Assembly (NCBI GenBank): GCA_006384855.1
Contig: VCJN01001768.1
Coordinates: 344,501 to 408,500 of the forward strand
Source of the DNA: Tetraselmis striata
Lineage: Eukaryota; Chlorophyta; Chlorodendrophyceae; Chlorodendrales; Chlorodendraceae
Length of the DNA: 64,000 nt
Direction: 5' to 3'
A program made the position numbers and the translations under genes. Every line of letters starts with the position of its first letter. Position 1 is the first letter of the stretch. The notes beneath the pieces are model-generated. The model was not told the origin of the DNA, ran no database searches, and was given only the letters and a program-made list of their open reading frames with translations. Shown one piece after another: positions 1 through 10,329 of the stretch.

Positions 1-2
1 CG

Positions 3-44
3 GACTCGCGCTACCAGGACGCGCGCGGCGAGTCGCCGCCGTAG
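3..44 (+). CDS. possible C-terminal end of a gene truncated by the window edge
   Basis: Reading from base 3, a frame with strongly GC-ending codons gives about 13 residues (ending ESPP) before TAG at 42-44. Codon use resembles the exons of the clear genes in this window. Nothing upstream is available, so this may be chance in GC-rich DNA. Confidence 0.2.
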   Translation, partial: DSRYQDARGESPP

Positions 45-1517
45 GGGCGGGAAGCCAGACCGGCATGCCCCGCTGTACATACGCACGCGCCCCCGACTAG
101 ATCCCGCCCCGCAGGAGGGCGGCGTCGTCACAACCCCGCCGGCAGCCAGCTAGGCGCACAGGCCTGGCTCGGCGCCCCTCCCGGCAGTAGTTCCTTCATC
201 CCTTTATGCGTGGTAGGCGCGAGGCTGCTGCGCGTGCGACCCCTTCTGCGCACCTCCGGCATACTTGCCCCCCCCCCCCCCCCCCCCCCCGCCCCCGCCC
301 AATTGCGCCCAGGGCGCGACGGAAGGGGTTAATTCACTCCTAGCAGTATTTCCTGCCTTTTGGCGGCTGGTCCCAGGGGCCCGGCTGCCCGTTTTGTAAT
401 ACAGCATATGTATTCTCACGCACGTGGTTCCGGGCGGGGAAGGCATGCCATGCTGCCCAATGCTGCCGGGGCGGCATCACCCCGGATGTACCACAGCAAT
501 CGGGTGTCTTGTTCTCTGACCTGCGACGCATGGCCAGCCCCTTGGTATCTACGTGATCATTTGATTGAGCTCGAGTGGCGCAGATGTAGTAAATTGGTTC
601 GTTGGTTCAGATATGCTGCTCTGCAAAGCGTACGGAATCGGCATACCGGCGTACCTTCCATGCTTACACACCCAATAAGGATCCGAAACCAGTACAAACT
701 GAGCTCCCCACGCAAAACGGGGAGGCTAAACCTGGAATGAAAATATGAGGGCGGGCGATGTCGTTTGGGACTGCATTCAATGCCTATGATTGTCAGCATT
801 CGGTGGAAACACTATGCCCTTTTAAATGTTCATTACCTTTCCAGGTAGAAATTACCACTACCAGATAGTGGATGGGCTGGCACGCTACTCACCTAATCGT
901 TTCCATGTAGAGTGCCGGTAATTTTCAGTGCAGCCTTCTCACTGACGCCATATATTCCTTGCAGTCCGCCGGGTTTCTTAGTAAGTAAGGAGCATCAGAA
1001 AACTTTTGAGCTTTTTTCTTTAATACACCCTGTCGGCCTTGGATGCCAGCCGCGGTGCGCATCTCTCACTACTTCCACGACTGCTAGTACTTAAAGCTCC
1101 GATGACGGTCCGCGGCAATTACTGCTGATAATTCAAATGATAATTAACAGCCTGTAGTGTTAATTCATATTTAAGTACCGAGGCGGCTCTGGACCCGGCT
1201 CGTAATTATCATTTTGATTGTCAGGTGGTAACTATAGGAGGTAGTAAAAGCTAAATATTAATACGAAAGTTTCCACAAAACTTTCGTAAGTCTACGGCAT
1301 ATCGGCACAACAATAATTTTCTATTATTCACATACACGGACAATGCACGAATGTATCCTGGAAGTGTATCTGAAATGTACAGCAGCACCTATCTGCCCGG
1401 TGCGTGCGCTGTGTGTGAGGCGTTTTGACAGTAGATTCCCCAAGCGATGTAGCTTTGCTTCTTCGCCAGTGGGGCAATGACATGTTGCGCTGACCCAAAC
1501 TGTGGTCAGGCTGACTG
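45..1517. other. gene-poor stretch
   Basis: No recognisable gene. It holds a pure C run at about 270-290. An open frame on the plus strand (360-740) has no family signature and is rejected as a gene. The remainder (750-1400) is AT-richer and shows no clear repeat. Confidence 0.4.
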
Positions 1518-1539
1518 ATGTTTGCATTACACTTTCCGG

Positions 1540-1818
1540 GCGGAAGTCATGACCGCCGCCGCCGCCACGTGGAGCGGCGCCATCTTGGCCCAGCGACCGC
1601 ATGCCCGGTCCGGGTGTCACGGCTCGCAGGACGCCGTGCGCTTTGCGCGCCTCCACCGGCAGCTGGCCGCTGCCGCCTCCTCGCCGCCTGGCTACGGGGC
1701 ACCTACGTGCGTGGCAATGCGCTCTACGAGGCCCCGGGTGCGACCCCTGCGGCGGCGCGCGGCGGCACTGCCGCGCCCACTGAGGGTCGCCGGCCCTTTG
1801 CCTTCTTCTTCAGCGAAG
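1540..1818 (+). CDS. putative GC-rich exon, product unknown
   Basis: A GC-rich stretch is open in more than one plus-strand frame. The most protein-like frame contains LLAAWLRGTYVRGNALYEAP and reaches RRPFAFFFSE just before a GTGAGG donor-like site near 1819. The following segment carries a C run at about 1902-1911, which resembles introns of plus-strand genes here. No domain was recognised, no continuing exon was found, and the start and acceptor are unresolved. It could be one surviving exon of a decayed gene or a CpG-rich non-coding segment. Confidence 0.25.
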
Positions 1819-2094
1819 TGAGGCTCGTCCACACCTGCGGAGCGCGGGGCCCGGTTGCCAAGTTACTCTACACGAGGGGCAGGGGGCGCGGGCGCTCTCC
1901 TCCCCCCCCCCTCCTGTGCTGCTTCCCACTCGCAGTACTGGTAGTTGGCATTGAATGTTGCTGATACATGTGATGTTCAAATTAATACCGCTTGCAGATA
2001 GCACATGTATGTATACATATATTTAAAAAGCAAATAATTATTAAACGAATCAATGAAACTGGGAAATGATTGAGTTAAATTGAATCAAATCAAA

Positions 2095-3861
2095 TCAGAC
2101 TAATGTTGAATAAATTAATAAACGCCCATGTTGAATATAAAAGGAGAAAGGATAAGTCGGCGTTTCGCCTGCGTGCACTGCCCGCAACATAAATCCCTGT
2201 GGTGGACGTGTTTGTGTGCAGCCCTGTAGCCTATCATCCCTGGGAGGGGCGGCTTGGCGCGCCTGGCGGTACGCGCGCCGCATGTCTGCCAGCAGCGCCG
2301 CCGCCACGCACGGCTTGCCCTCCACGATGGCCCGCTCCGACCACAGGTGCGTGACAGCCATGTTGGGCTTGTTGCGCAGCACCTCGAGAGCCTGGCGGCG
2401 GCATGGAGACCCACGGGGGGGGGGGGGGGGGGGAGGTCAGCGCCCAAAGTTGCGATTGTGATTGTTTTGCGCCCGCCGTGGGGTAATTAGTCCGCGGCAC
2501 GACAAGTATCAGGTCTCCTGTGTGATATGGTGGAAAGCAGCAGCGTGATGCTGGACGGTGATGAAAGGTCATGGGAGAAGCGCGGCGTTGTTAGCACACA
2601 TATTACACCAATATGCACCATACATTCAAGTCACATTAGGTACCATATCATTATATCACAGTACCCCCCCCCCCCCCCCATACAGCAGCCAAAGTGAAGA
2701 ATTAATTGGCATGAGGGTGTGGGGGGGGGGGGGGGCAATCAATATAAACACTCAAATCAGAGGGAAAGCACTGTGGCAGGTGTGACGCGGGCAGCCATCG
2801 GGGTCAGCAGCGCCGCCGCAGAAGCCGCCGGCGATGGGTGTACGTCATGGCGGGCAGCAGCTCTTGATGCGGCCACCATCGGTCAGCCCCGCGCACCTTC
2901 CTGACGTTGTGCAGGCAGGAGGCTCGCGAGGTGGGCTTGGCGGTGACGCCCGGCAGCGCCTTGTGCTGCAGCTTCCCCACCAGCTCGCACAGCAGGAGGC
3001 CTGGGATGGTATTTCATGGGGGGGTGAGGGGATGGGGGGCAATCAGCCAGGCGGAGCCGCGTGCCACATGCGGGTGCCGGCGAGCTACTAGAACACTGGT
3101 AATACAACGTTTAATAAAGTACCTTAATCAGGGACAATAAGGCACACTTTTCGGGGGTGCCTGACCAGGGTTGTGCACAAGTCCATTTGGGGCCGGCCGT
3201 ATGCTGGTACGTTGACAACATGAATGCATTAAAAGTTCCGTTTGACATGTGCAAAGGGGGGGGGGGGGGGGGGGGCTGAGAGCACATATGCGGAATATTT
3301 GTTTGAACTTAAGGCAGATTTCGTCCACCGTTTTCCAGTCGTAACATCTGTATGGTGTGGTATCTGACGTCATGTTATCATATGCCAAACTCAAAATAAT
3401 AAGCGTGCTTACACTACCTTCCTTAAGATCATCCAGTTCTCAGAAAGTTCGCACAAATCCACCTAGCTTGGAATATCTAGAGGCACCCAAAAAGTAGTCC
3501 ATCATTTCTGAGGGGCCACGTACCAGAGTCGGACTAATTAATACGGTAAACAACGCAGCTTAATAGTTACTTAGGCACAACCATGTGCCTGACAACGGCA
3601 CTGCTTTCTTGGTCAACAGGTTGGTGATATATTCGCGTTTGTTGTTAGGCAGGCGGAAGGCGCGCACTGTCATCTTGTAAATGGTCTCTAAAAAGTGCGT
3701 CGGCACCCGCAGCTCGCCCACGTGGCGCAAGCTTGCAGCTTGTGTGTGTGTGTGTGGAAGGGGGGGGGGGGGGGACGGGGGCGCACCATCCTTGCAGGCC
3801 GCCTCCAGCGACCAGCGCGGGTGCACCGTTACGCCGAGAGCTTCCACCCAGCTGGCGATGC
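2095..3861 (-). CDS. CH-like module 3 and C-terminus
   Basis: Exon 3787-3861 encodes IASWVEALGVTVHPRWSLEA and ends at a GTGCGC donor before a C run. An exon starting at 3738 continues with GELRVPTHFLETIYKMTVRAF. Exon 2897-3000 gives LLLCELVGKLQHKALPGV and SCLHNVRK. The terminal exon starting at 2391 gives ALEVLRNKPNMAVTHLWSER and IVEGKPCVAAALLADMRRAY, then a tail to a stop at 2095. The last 60 residues look unlike a domain, so the true C-terminus may lie on an unseen further exon. Confidence 0.5.
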
Positions 3862-6800
3862 CTGCGGCAGACGAGACAATACACCCATCCCCCCATCAGG
3901 GGCAAACGCCGACGCGGGCCAGTATTCCGCTGGATGAGACATATGCAAGATGGCGTTCGCCGCAAGAAGGACAGCGGAAGCATCAATACACGCCTTGACA
4001 GACATCAAGGGGTAATCGTGTGTGTGTGGGGGGGAGGGTAGGTTGCCGCACCCTCTTGGGTGTTGGCCTCTACGGCCGCGCGCCGGCTGGGGCTGGCCCG
4101 GTCAAGGGCGGTCACCAGCTCGGACATCCGGATGTCGCTGGCCTCTGTCACCGCGTCGCCGGCACCGGCATCCGCGGCCTCCGGGTAGGTCTGCTCAGAG
4201 GGGGCGGCCCACATGCGAACCGCCGGGGAGTGGCGCCAGGCGGCATGGTCGGCGCCGGCGCGCGGCTGGGGCGCAGAGAGGGCGCCGCCGCTGCGGCGTG
4301 AGGGGCTTGGGGGCGGCCGGTGGGGGGCGCGGGCGGCGGGGCGCGCCGGCGACCCCGCGCGGCGCTCCTCTGCGCGTGGCTCAGGCAACTCGGGCGGTGG
4401 CGAGGCGGCGCCCTTGTTCACGATGCGGTACTGCTTGACGGGCGATGGGCTGCGCGAGCGGGTCGACTCCGGGGCGGCGCGCCGCCGCCTCGGGGCTGGG
4501 CTTCTCCTGCGTGCAGCGCCGCCGCTCAGCTGCCCTTGCAAAGTGTGCCTGGCGCAGTCAGCGCGGCCGGGATAAGGCAGCCGGTGCGCCCTCACCTTCG
4601 ACTGGCGTCGTCTATTGGGGCGGCGGGCGCCTGTGGGCCTTCGCCGCGGGAGCTCGGGGAGCACCAGGGCGGCCGGGTGGGCGAGATGCCGCCGCGCTGG
4701 GCGGTGAGCGGCTTGGGGATGGCGGGATGGTTGGCCAGCGGGCCGTAGATGCCCACGTAGGTCCCTGCGGGCACAGTCATGCGCGACGCCCCTTGTCTCA
4801 GCCACATGTCTCAGGCGTGTCCAGTCATATGCGAGCGTGGATCATGGAAACGAGGGGCAGGGCGCCGGGTTTGAACATGCCGGGCGCCAGGCGGGCCGCT
4901 GGGGAGCGCGGGGGGGGGGGGGGGGACCTTTGAGATAGGGCTGCTCGCCCTCCTTTGGCACGTCGGGACGCCGCGGCATGCGGTCCATGAGGCGATGGAT
5001 GTCCTCCAGCAGCCCGACACACGCCCCGCGCTCCCCGCGCAGCAGCGCATCCGGGTTCCGGAGGTATCTGCCGCAGCGAGTTAGCTCTCAGTTATCCACA
5101 CCCTTGCCATGGATCCGCGCCACGGGGCTGGCTCTCTGCCCTCTCAAGGCAGAACGGAAGGCGGGGGGGGGGGGGGGGGAGGAGGGGGGGGGACCTCCTG
5201 GACATGTCACGCTGCGCCCAGAGGTGGTCCAGCGCGCGGTGGATGTTGGCGTGCCGGAGCGCCGGTGTGTGCGCCTGGCTGTGGGTGCCCCTGAGGGGCT
5301 GCCCCTCCATGATGGCGGCCAGCTCGCACAGCAGGGTGCCATCCGCCAGGCGGCCCATAACACTGTCCAGCCCCTGAGCCACATGGCTCGCCTGCGGTGG
5401 AATCATCACATTGGGGTTGGGTTTGGTGATGGTGGTGGTGGGGGGGGGGGGGGGGGGGGTGGGGTGGGGGCGGTAGCTCTTGGGAACCAGTGAGAGATAT
5501 TATGTCCTCACAAGTATATTAGCATAATATGTTATAGATTGTACATTGGATCACATAATACGTAATACACAATGTACTGTGACATAGTATGTTACACCGG
5601 GAATACTAGGTTAGATTAGATTAGACAGAACAGATAGATAGATAGATAGATAGATAGATAAATTAGATTAGATTAGATTAGATTAGATTAGATTAGATTA
5701 GATTAGATTAGATTAGATTAGATTAGATTAGATTAGATTAGATTAGATTAGATTAGATTGGATTACATCAGATTAGATTGGATTAGATTATGCGTCATAA
5801 GCTCTCATAGCAAACCAGTTACTCAGGCATGTATCGCCATGCTCACCCACATGTGTCTCACGCAGTATGCCTGATGTTTGATGCAGCAGCAAGGGGTTGA
5901 CAGTGCCGCCAGCACGCAGGCCAGCAGGAACGCGGATGCCACGCCTACCTCCACCAAGCCCAGCTCAGCCAGCCAGCGCATGAGCGTCTGCTCCAGCGCG
6001 CACGTGCACGCGTGGTCGTACGGCAGCTGCACCTCCCGCCACGCCTGCCGTGGCGGGCTGCTGCGCGGGGAGCGCAGGTCGCCCTCCGCGCTGCGTACCA
6101 TGCACTCGCCCGTTCCCAGGGAGGAGCGCATCACGTTGCCTGCCATCGTGCGGCGGCAGGGCCAATCGTCAGCTCCCGGATGCCGCTCCCATGTCGCGTT
6201 TATGGTTTCTACCCGAATGCAATTATTTGCGCCAGTCACATTGTGTTGTGCTGGGGCCGGGTCCTGCGCTCATTACTGTGCACTTCTCTCTTTATTGTCC
6301 TGTTTGCGAGTCGATCCTGCCATCCCAGGATGCGTGAAACATGGCTTCACCGCGGACTCACCAAAGATTACGGCAATCACATTCCCAACAGCAACGTGTC
6401 GGATTTAATGCCCACGAGCTACACCCCTCCACATGCGTCACAGGCCCCTCATGGCATTTGGTGGCGATCTACTAGGGCAGACACATCAAGGGCTTCTGAT
6501 CTGAAGATTGCTATGCCGTTGCTTTCTTTGCAACCCAGCACAGATTAGGTTGTCAACACCACCCAAAGCCCTACGCCCGGGGCCACGGCGGCGGCGGGTT
6601 GTGCCACGTTGGGCGTTGCAGTCCCCTGTGGAAGCAATGGGCTTCTGCCACAACCAGAAAAGTACGCACTTTTCGGGGTTTTAGGGACATTGGAGGGGTG
6701 GCATTTTCGAGACATGGGCTGGATGCGACAGCAGAAAGGGGCGCCCACCATCAACCACCACGAGCTCCGACTGGCAAGCCAGCTGGGCACGCGGGTGCTT

Positions 6801-8623
6801 TTGCCTCAGAAAATTGAGCAGTGCCCAGACAGTGCTGTTGTTGCCTTGCAGAATGCGCTCCACGTTCCAGACCATGGACGAGTGCAAATGGTCATCTTGT
6901 TTGCTTTGCCTGCCGGGGGCACCAAGGAACGTAGGTCATACCAAACGCATGCAAGGCGACATTGCCATCGCTGATGGGAAAGTGGAACAGCCAGGGCTGG
7001 GAAAATGAATGCTGTCGGCGATCAGCCGGGACGTACTTACCACAAGCAATGGTAAACCCGAGCAATATATGAATGTAGTACATACATAAGAAGGCATGCC
7101 ATTATTTGACACTCATGAGTTGAACACGACAAAGGTTCCGGAGAGGCGAGAGTGGGGAATGGAAAAGGGTGGGGGGGGGGGGGGGGGGGGGTTACCTCCG
7201 GCCTGGGGAAGACTGGCGCTCGCCCGCATGGTCAGCACTCGCGGCGTCCACCCCTGGCGGTATCATGCCAAGCGTCTGGAATGCACCATGAATATTTCGG
7301 CGGCAGGAGAGCACGTCGCGCGGGCACCTGCTCACGTTCTTCATGGGACCCTCCAGCAAGCCTGCAGCCAGATTCAGCAAACAAGCACCGGAGTCGACAT
7401 CCAGGTAAGCGCAAAGAGAATAGCGTTTTTCCCCAGCTGGCACTGCCCGGATGACCGGATGCAATGATTTGCGCCATCAGGTATTGCCAAGCAACCGGGC
7501 CCAATGCGCTTAATCACGCGATGGGCTGTCTCTCCCCAGCAGAGACGGCGCCAAGGCGCAGCATCGCACCAACGACTTCGCAGAGCAGCACCCCGTTGCG
7601 CAGAGGGTTGGTCAGGAGCGGCTGCGCCTCTTCATCCGGCAGCACCTGCGGGCGCCAAGGGGCCACTCGTCTCTCATGCGGGGAGCGGTGCTGCACATCA
7701 AGATACCGCTTCGTCACGAGGTATCACAGCATCGCAGCACATCACAGCTACACCACCCACTATTCCAGGTATCTGCAATGGTTCCGTTTGTAATTTTTCC
7801 ATGCTATATGGATACCGCAGCTTGTGTGCTTTGTCGATTCCTCCCATAATGAAATGGATTGATCTGTACTGGTGGCAATCTCACAAAGACCGAAAGGTGT
7901 CCAATAGACACACGCTGAGCGCTGCTGACATAATGTGCACAATTGCAGTGGCATGCGCTTCCACGTCACTAGGGCGGGAACGGGGAAGGGTGGGGGGGGA
8001 GTCCACCTCGAGTTGCAGCGCTCGGAGCCATGTCCGCGTCGCCGCCCTGTCCTTCTCGCTGATCCCCCACCCAGACATGCTGAGTTCCTCCACAGCCTTC
8101 AACAAGCTGACGCGGCAAAATTTCGGCGCGGTGTTTGAGGGGCCCAAGGCTTCAGGGACGCTCCGGGGCGAGGCAGTCCTGCTTCGTGGCCTGACGCCCG
8201 GTGGGCTGACACTGGAGCTGCGCTGCCTCCGAGGAAGGCGATCCGGGCTCTGGCTGCGACCTGCCGAACAATCCAATCCAATCAAGACAATGTAACTTTC
8301 ACCCCAGCCAATGCCATTTCATCGATATACTGTACATCTAGTCAATCTCGTACATTGTGCATACTATTCATCTCGTTGCATTTCGCTAATCAGTAACTTG
8401 CAACCCTGACAACCAATTGTCCCGGGATCCCGTAAAAAGCAGCCTGAGGGAAGGGGGAGGGGGGGGGGGGGGGGGTCTTGACACCTGATTTGCGCTCCTG
8501 CTTTGCCACAAACTTCGCTGCGTATCCGTGTGCCGCCATCACTGCGGCCGCTTGCTGCGTGTCATCACCCTGTTGCCCGCTCGTGTCCTGCGGCTCCCGC
8601 CGCAAAGCCTCCCTATGCGCCAT
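2095..8623 (-). CDS. multi-exon protein with three calponin-homology-like modules
   Basis: Exons on the minus strand, most bounded by GT-AG sites, spell three related modules. Each has a Trp/Leu-rich helix, a core like LLCELV, an asparagine/histidine-rich helix (NIHRAL type), and a final helix with a G[EKN] turn. This is the layout of CH domains, which usually bind actin or microtubules or act as signalling scaffolds. Confident exon limits are 8485-8623, 8007-8260, 5949-6139, 5195-5391, 4928-5067, 3787-3861, 2897-3000 and 2095-2391. Reading frame is kept across 8485/8260, 5949/5391, 5195/5067 and 2897/2391. Exons near 7550-7650, 7196-7430, 6780-6909, 4045-4795 and 3640-3738 have one or both ends unresolved. 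The start was taken at ATG 8623 because the GTG just upstream is unlikely in a eukaryote. I cannot assign it to a named family. A cytoskeletal or ciliary role is inference. Confidence 0.6.
4045..4795 (-). CDS. low-complexity linker exons between CH modules 2 and 3
   Basis: The minus strand is open over most of this span. The first part is best read as GTYVGIYGPLANHPAIPKPL. The later part is best read as a Pro/Ser/Arg-rich stretch containing STRSRSPSPVKQYRIVNKG and finishing EANTQEG at a GTGCGG donor near 4048. The two readings are in different frames, so at least one unseen intron (or a frameshift) lies around 4500-4640. Composition suggests an unstructured linker. Confidence 0.4.
4928..6139 (-). 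CDS. CH-like module 2
   Basis: This is the best resolved module. Exon 5949-6139 ends LMRWLAELGLVE at a GTAGGC donor. Exon 5195-5391 continues in phase with GRLADGTLLCELAAIM and ALRHANIHRALDHLW. Exon 4928-5067 completes a split Arg codon and ends the module with RGERGACVGLLEDIHRLMD. Both later introns begin GTCC and immediately enter C runs. A GATA/GATTA microsatellite lies in the intron between the first two exons (5632-5790). Confidence 0.6.
5611..5790. repeat. GATA and GATTA microsatellite
   Basis: A short GATA run (about 5632-5660) passes into more than 20 units of the 5-mer GATTA (about 5661-5790), with a few GATTG/GATTACATC variants at the right end. It lies in an intron of the CH-domain gene. 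The 5-mer is not a standard green-algal telomere unit (TTTAGGG/TTTTAGGG). Confidence 0.95.
7196..8260 (-). CDS. CH-like module 1 (N-terminal)
   Basis: The exon at 8007-8260 joins in frame to the ATG exon. It encodes an Arg/Ser-rich segment and then SEKDRAATRTWLRALQLE, matching the first CH helix. An exon near 7550-7650 gives LRNGVLLCEVVGAML, the most conserved CH helix. The 7196-7430 exon carries RNIHGAFQTLGM, and its GTAACC donor runs straight into a long C run on the sense strand. The last helix, VWNVERILQGNNSTVWALLNFL, is encoded just downstream from acceptor 6909. The acceptor and donor between the second and third pieces are not resolved. Confidence 0.5.
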
Positions 8624-9160
8624 CACACACAGACAATATTTAATTCGGATTCAGACAGCATGATACACACCGCCTGCCCGGTTGCCTGCTGAAAAATGCA
8701 TCACCGTGCATTGGTACAGGTACCCGCCGTGGGTGAGAGATGATGAGGTATAATGCGAGACCAGGTAATGGAATGCGGGCGAGTACTGTGCACAAGAACG
8801 AGCACGAGCAGTTACTGCTGGCTACTCGCGCGCTGTAGTATTGTTGTAGTTGATGGTTAGGCCAGTCAGAATTCATGTCCCGTCTTAGGACCCAAATCTG
8901 GCTCAAATCAGAGGGGGAGAGGTGGTGGGGCTGAAACTATTATAGCTGGCATATAATTGTGTAGCTAGTACTTAAGCAGTGTTTCCTGACCATAAACGTC
9001 ACGTCACGCACCGTCGCAGCCGCATTGCTGCACTGTCACCGGCAGTGGCTACAGACCGTACTGCGGTGGGCTCATGCTGCACCGTCACGTGTAACTACCA
9101 ACCACCGACTCGGCGCCGCTAGCAAGGTGACGGCTCGGCCACCTTGCAAGCGACAGCACG

Positions 9161-9890
9161 ATGGCGGACGATGATGAAAGCTCTGTGAAGGTGGGCGTGA
9201 CCTGGGGCGGTAGGCTGCTGGGCGGCTGGCCCCAGCTGTATCCCTTATCTGAGGATTGGCTGCGGGGCTACACCTGCTACAAGCTGACGGAGCACGTGGC
9301 AAATTAAAAAGATAGACCCCCCAATTTCCGTTTGAGCTCGTGGACTCCGTGACGAAGGTAGTAGTGCAGCACGAGGACTACCGGACAGGGTTTGGGCGGA
9401 AGAGGCGGCAGCCCATGGGTAGCCTTGGAGCAAACCGCATGTTTCAGCGCAAATAAGTGAGGGGTGTGATGGAGGACACACCGATCTCGGCACTTCATGT
9501 TCGACGTAACCATGCGGGAGTTCCGCCGCGGGCCCGCGCTACACTTTACCCCTTAATCTGTTGTTATGGCGAGCGCTCGAGCCGTCCAGAACCTGCACTA
9601 CCCCCCTGCTATGGGCTTTCCTACCATGATGAATGCGAAGCACCAGCTGCATAACATGTTTCTAGATTGATTGAGGGAGCGGAAGGCTGGGTGGACAAGA
9701 GCCGAGGCAAAGGCACAGGGGGGAACCTTCCTCAAGCAGATGGCGAAGGTGCTCTTGCCTCTTTCAAACGAGATGTGGGAAAGGTTGTCATGTTGTGTTC
9801 TGTGCCCTGTAATGCTGCTCCCATTGGTGTACATGCACATGATCCTGATGCTGCACGATATAGAGGTCATTGTGCCCTTTTCCCCTTGGT
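9161..9890 (+). CDS. unrecognised plus-strand gene or gene remnant
   Basis: An ATG at 9161 opens MADDDESSVKVGVTWGGRLL with strong codon bias and closes after 48 codons at 9307. If a GTGGCA donor at 9296 joins an acceptor near 9346, the frame continues LVDSVTKVVVQHEDYRTGFG to a stop at about 9456. Further coding-like pieces follow: FMFDVTMREFRRGPALHF (about 9495-9553), NLHYPPAMGFPTMMNAKHQL (about 9590-9667), and a Lys/Leu-rich frame with LLPLSNEMWERLSCCVLCPV (9671-9890). I recognise no domain. The breaks between pieces could be short introns or decay. Confidence 0.3.
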
Positions 9891-10329
9891 AGTGATGATA
9901 CTAGTACTTTACACATGACATCGGTCAGCTACCAAACATCTCGAGGGAAGGGGGCAAATCGGAGGGGGGAGAGTCCTAAATACGGGACATGAATTCCGAC
10001 TGGCCTTACAGGGAGTGTCTAGAGAATGCACGGAAAGTACTGGGGAAGGAAAAGCCTACATTGAAGCACAAGTCCCTTGGCGCCGGACCGCGGGCCCGAC
10101 GAGGTGGCCGGTAATTGACGACTGCGGTACCGGCCGGCCTACTAAAAACCTTCCGCCGAACGCGAAGGGGCGGCTTCCGGCGTGCCGACAGATATTCGAC
10201 GGAGATATCCGACAGATATTATTGCGCATCGACATCATGAAGCGAGAGTACGGTACGACGATGAGTTGTGGCTATTCTATCGTACTGTGCACCGCGGCGG
10301 TCATGTCATCAAATAGTGACATCAAATAG

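Noticed and set aside
360-740. 126-codon plus-strand ORF near the window start
   Set aside because: Codon use is unlike the clear exons, it has no domain, and overlapping frames on both strands are equally open.
4005-5493. Long plus-strand ORFs across 4.0-5.5 kb
   Set aside because: They run through G homopolymers and are Gly/Ala/Arg-rich; the minus strand holds phased exons with a CH-like pattern.
5632-5790. Interstitial telomere
   Set aside because: The unit is GATTA without G triplets, unlike TTTAGGG or TTTTAGGG, and it lies inside an intron as an ordinary microsatellite.
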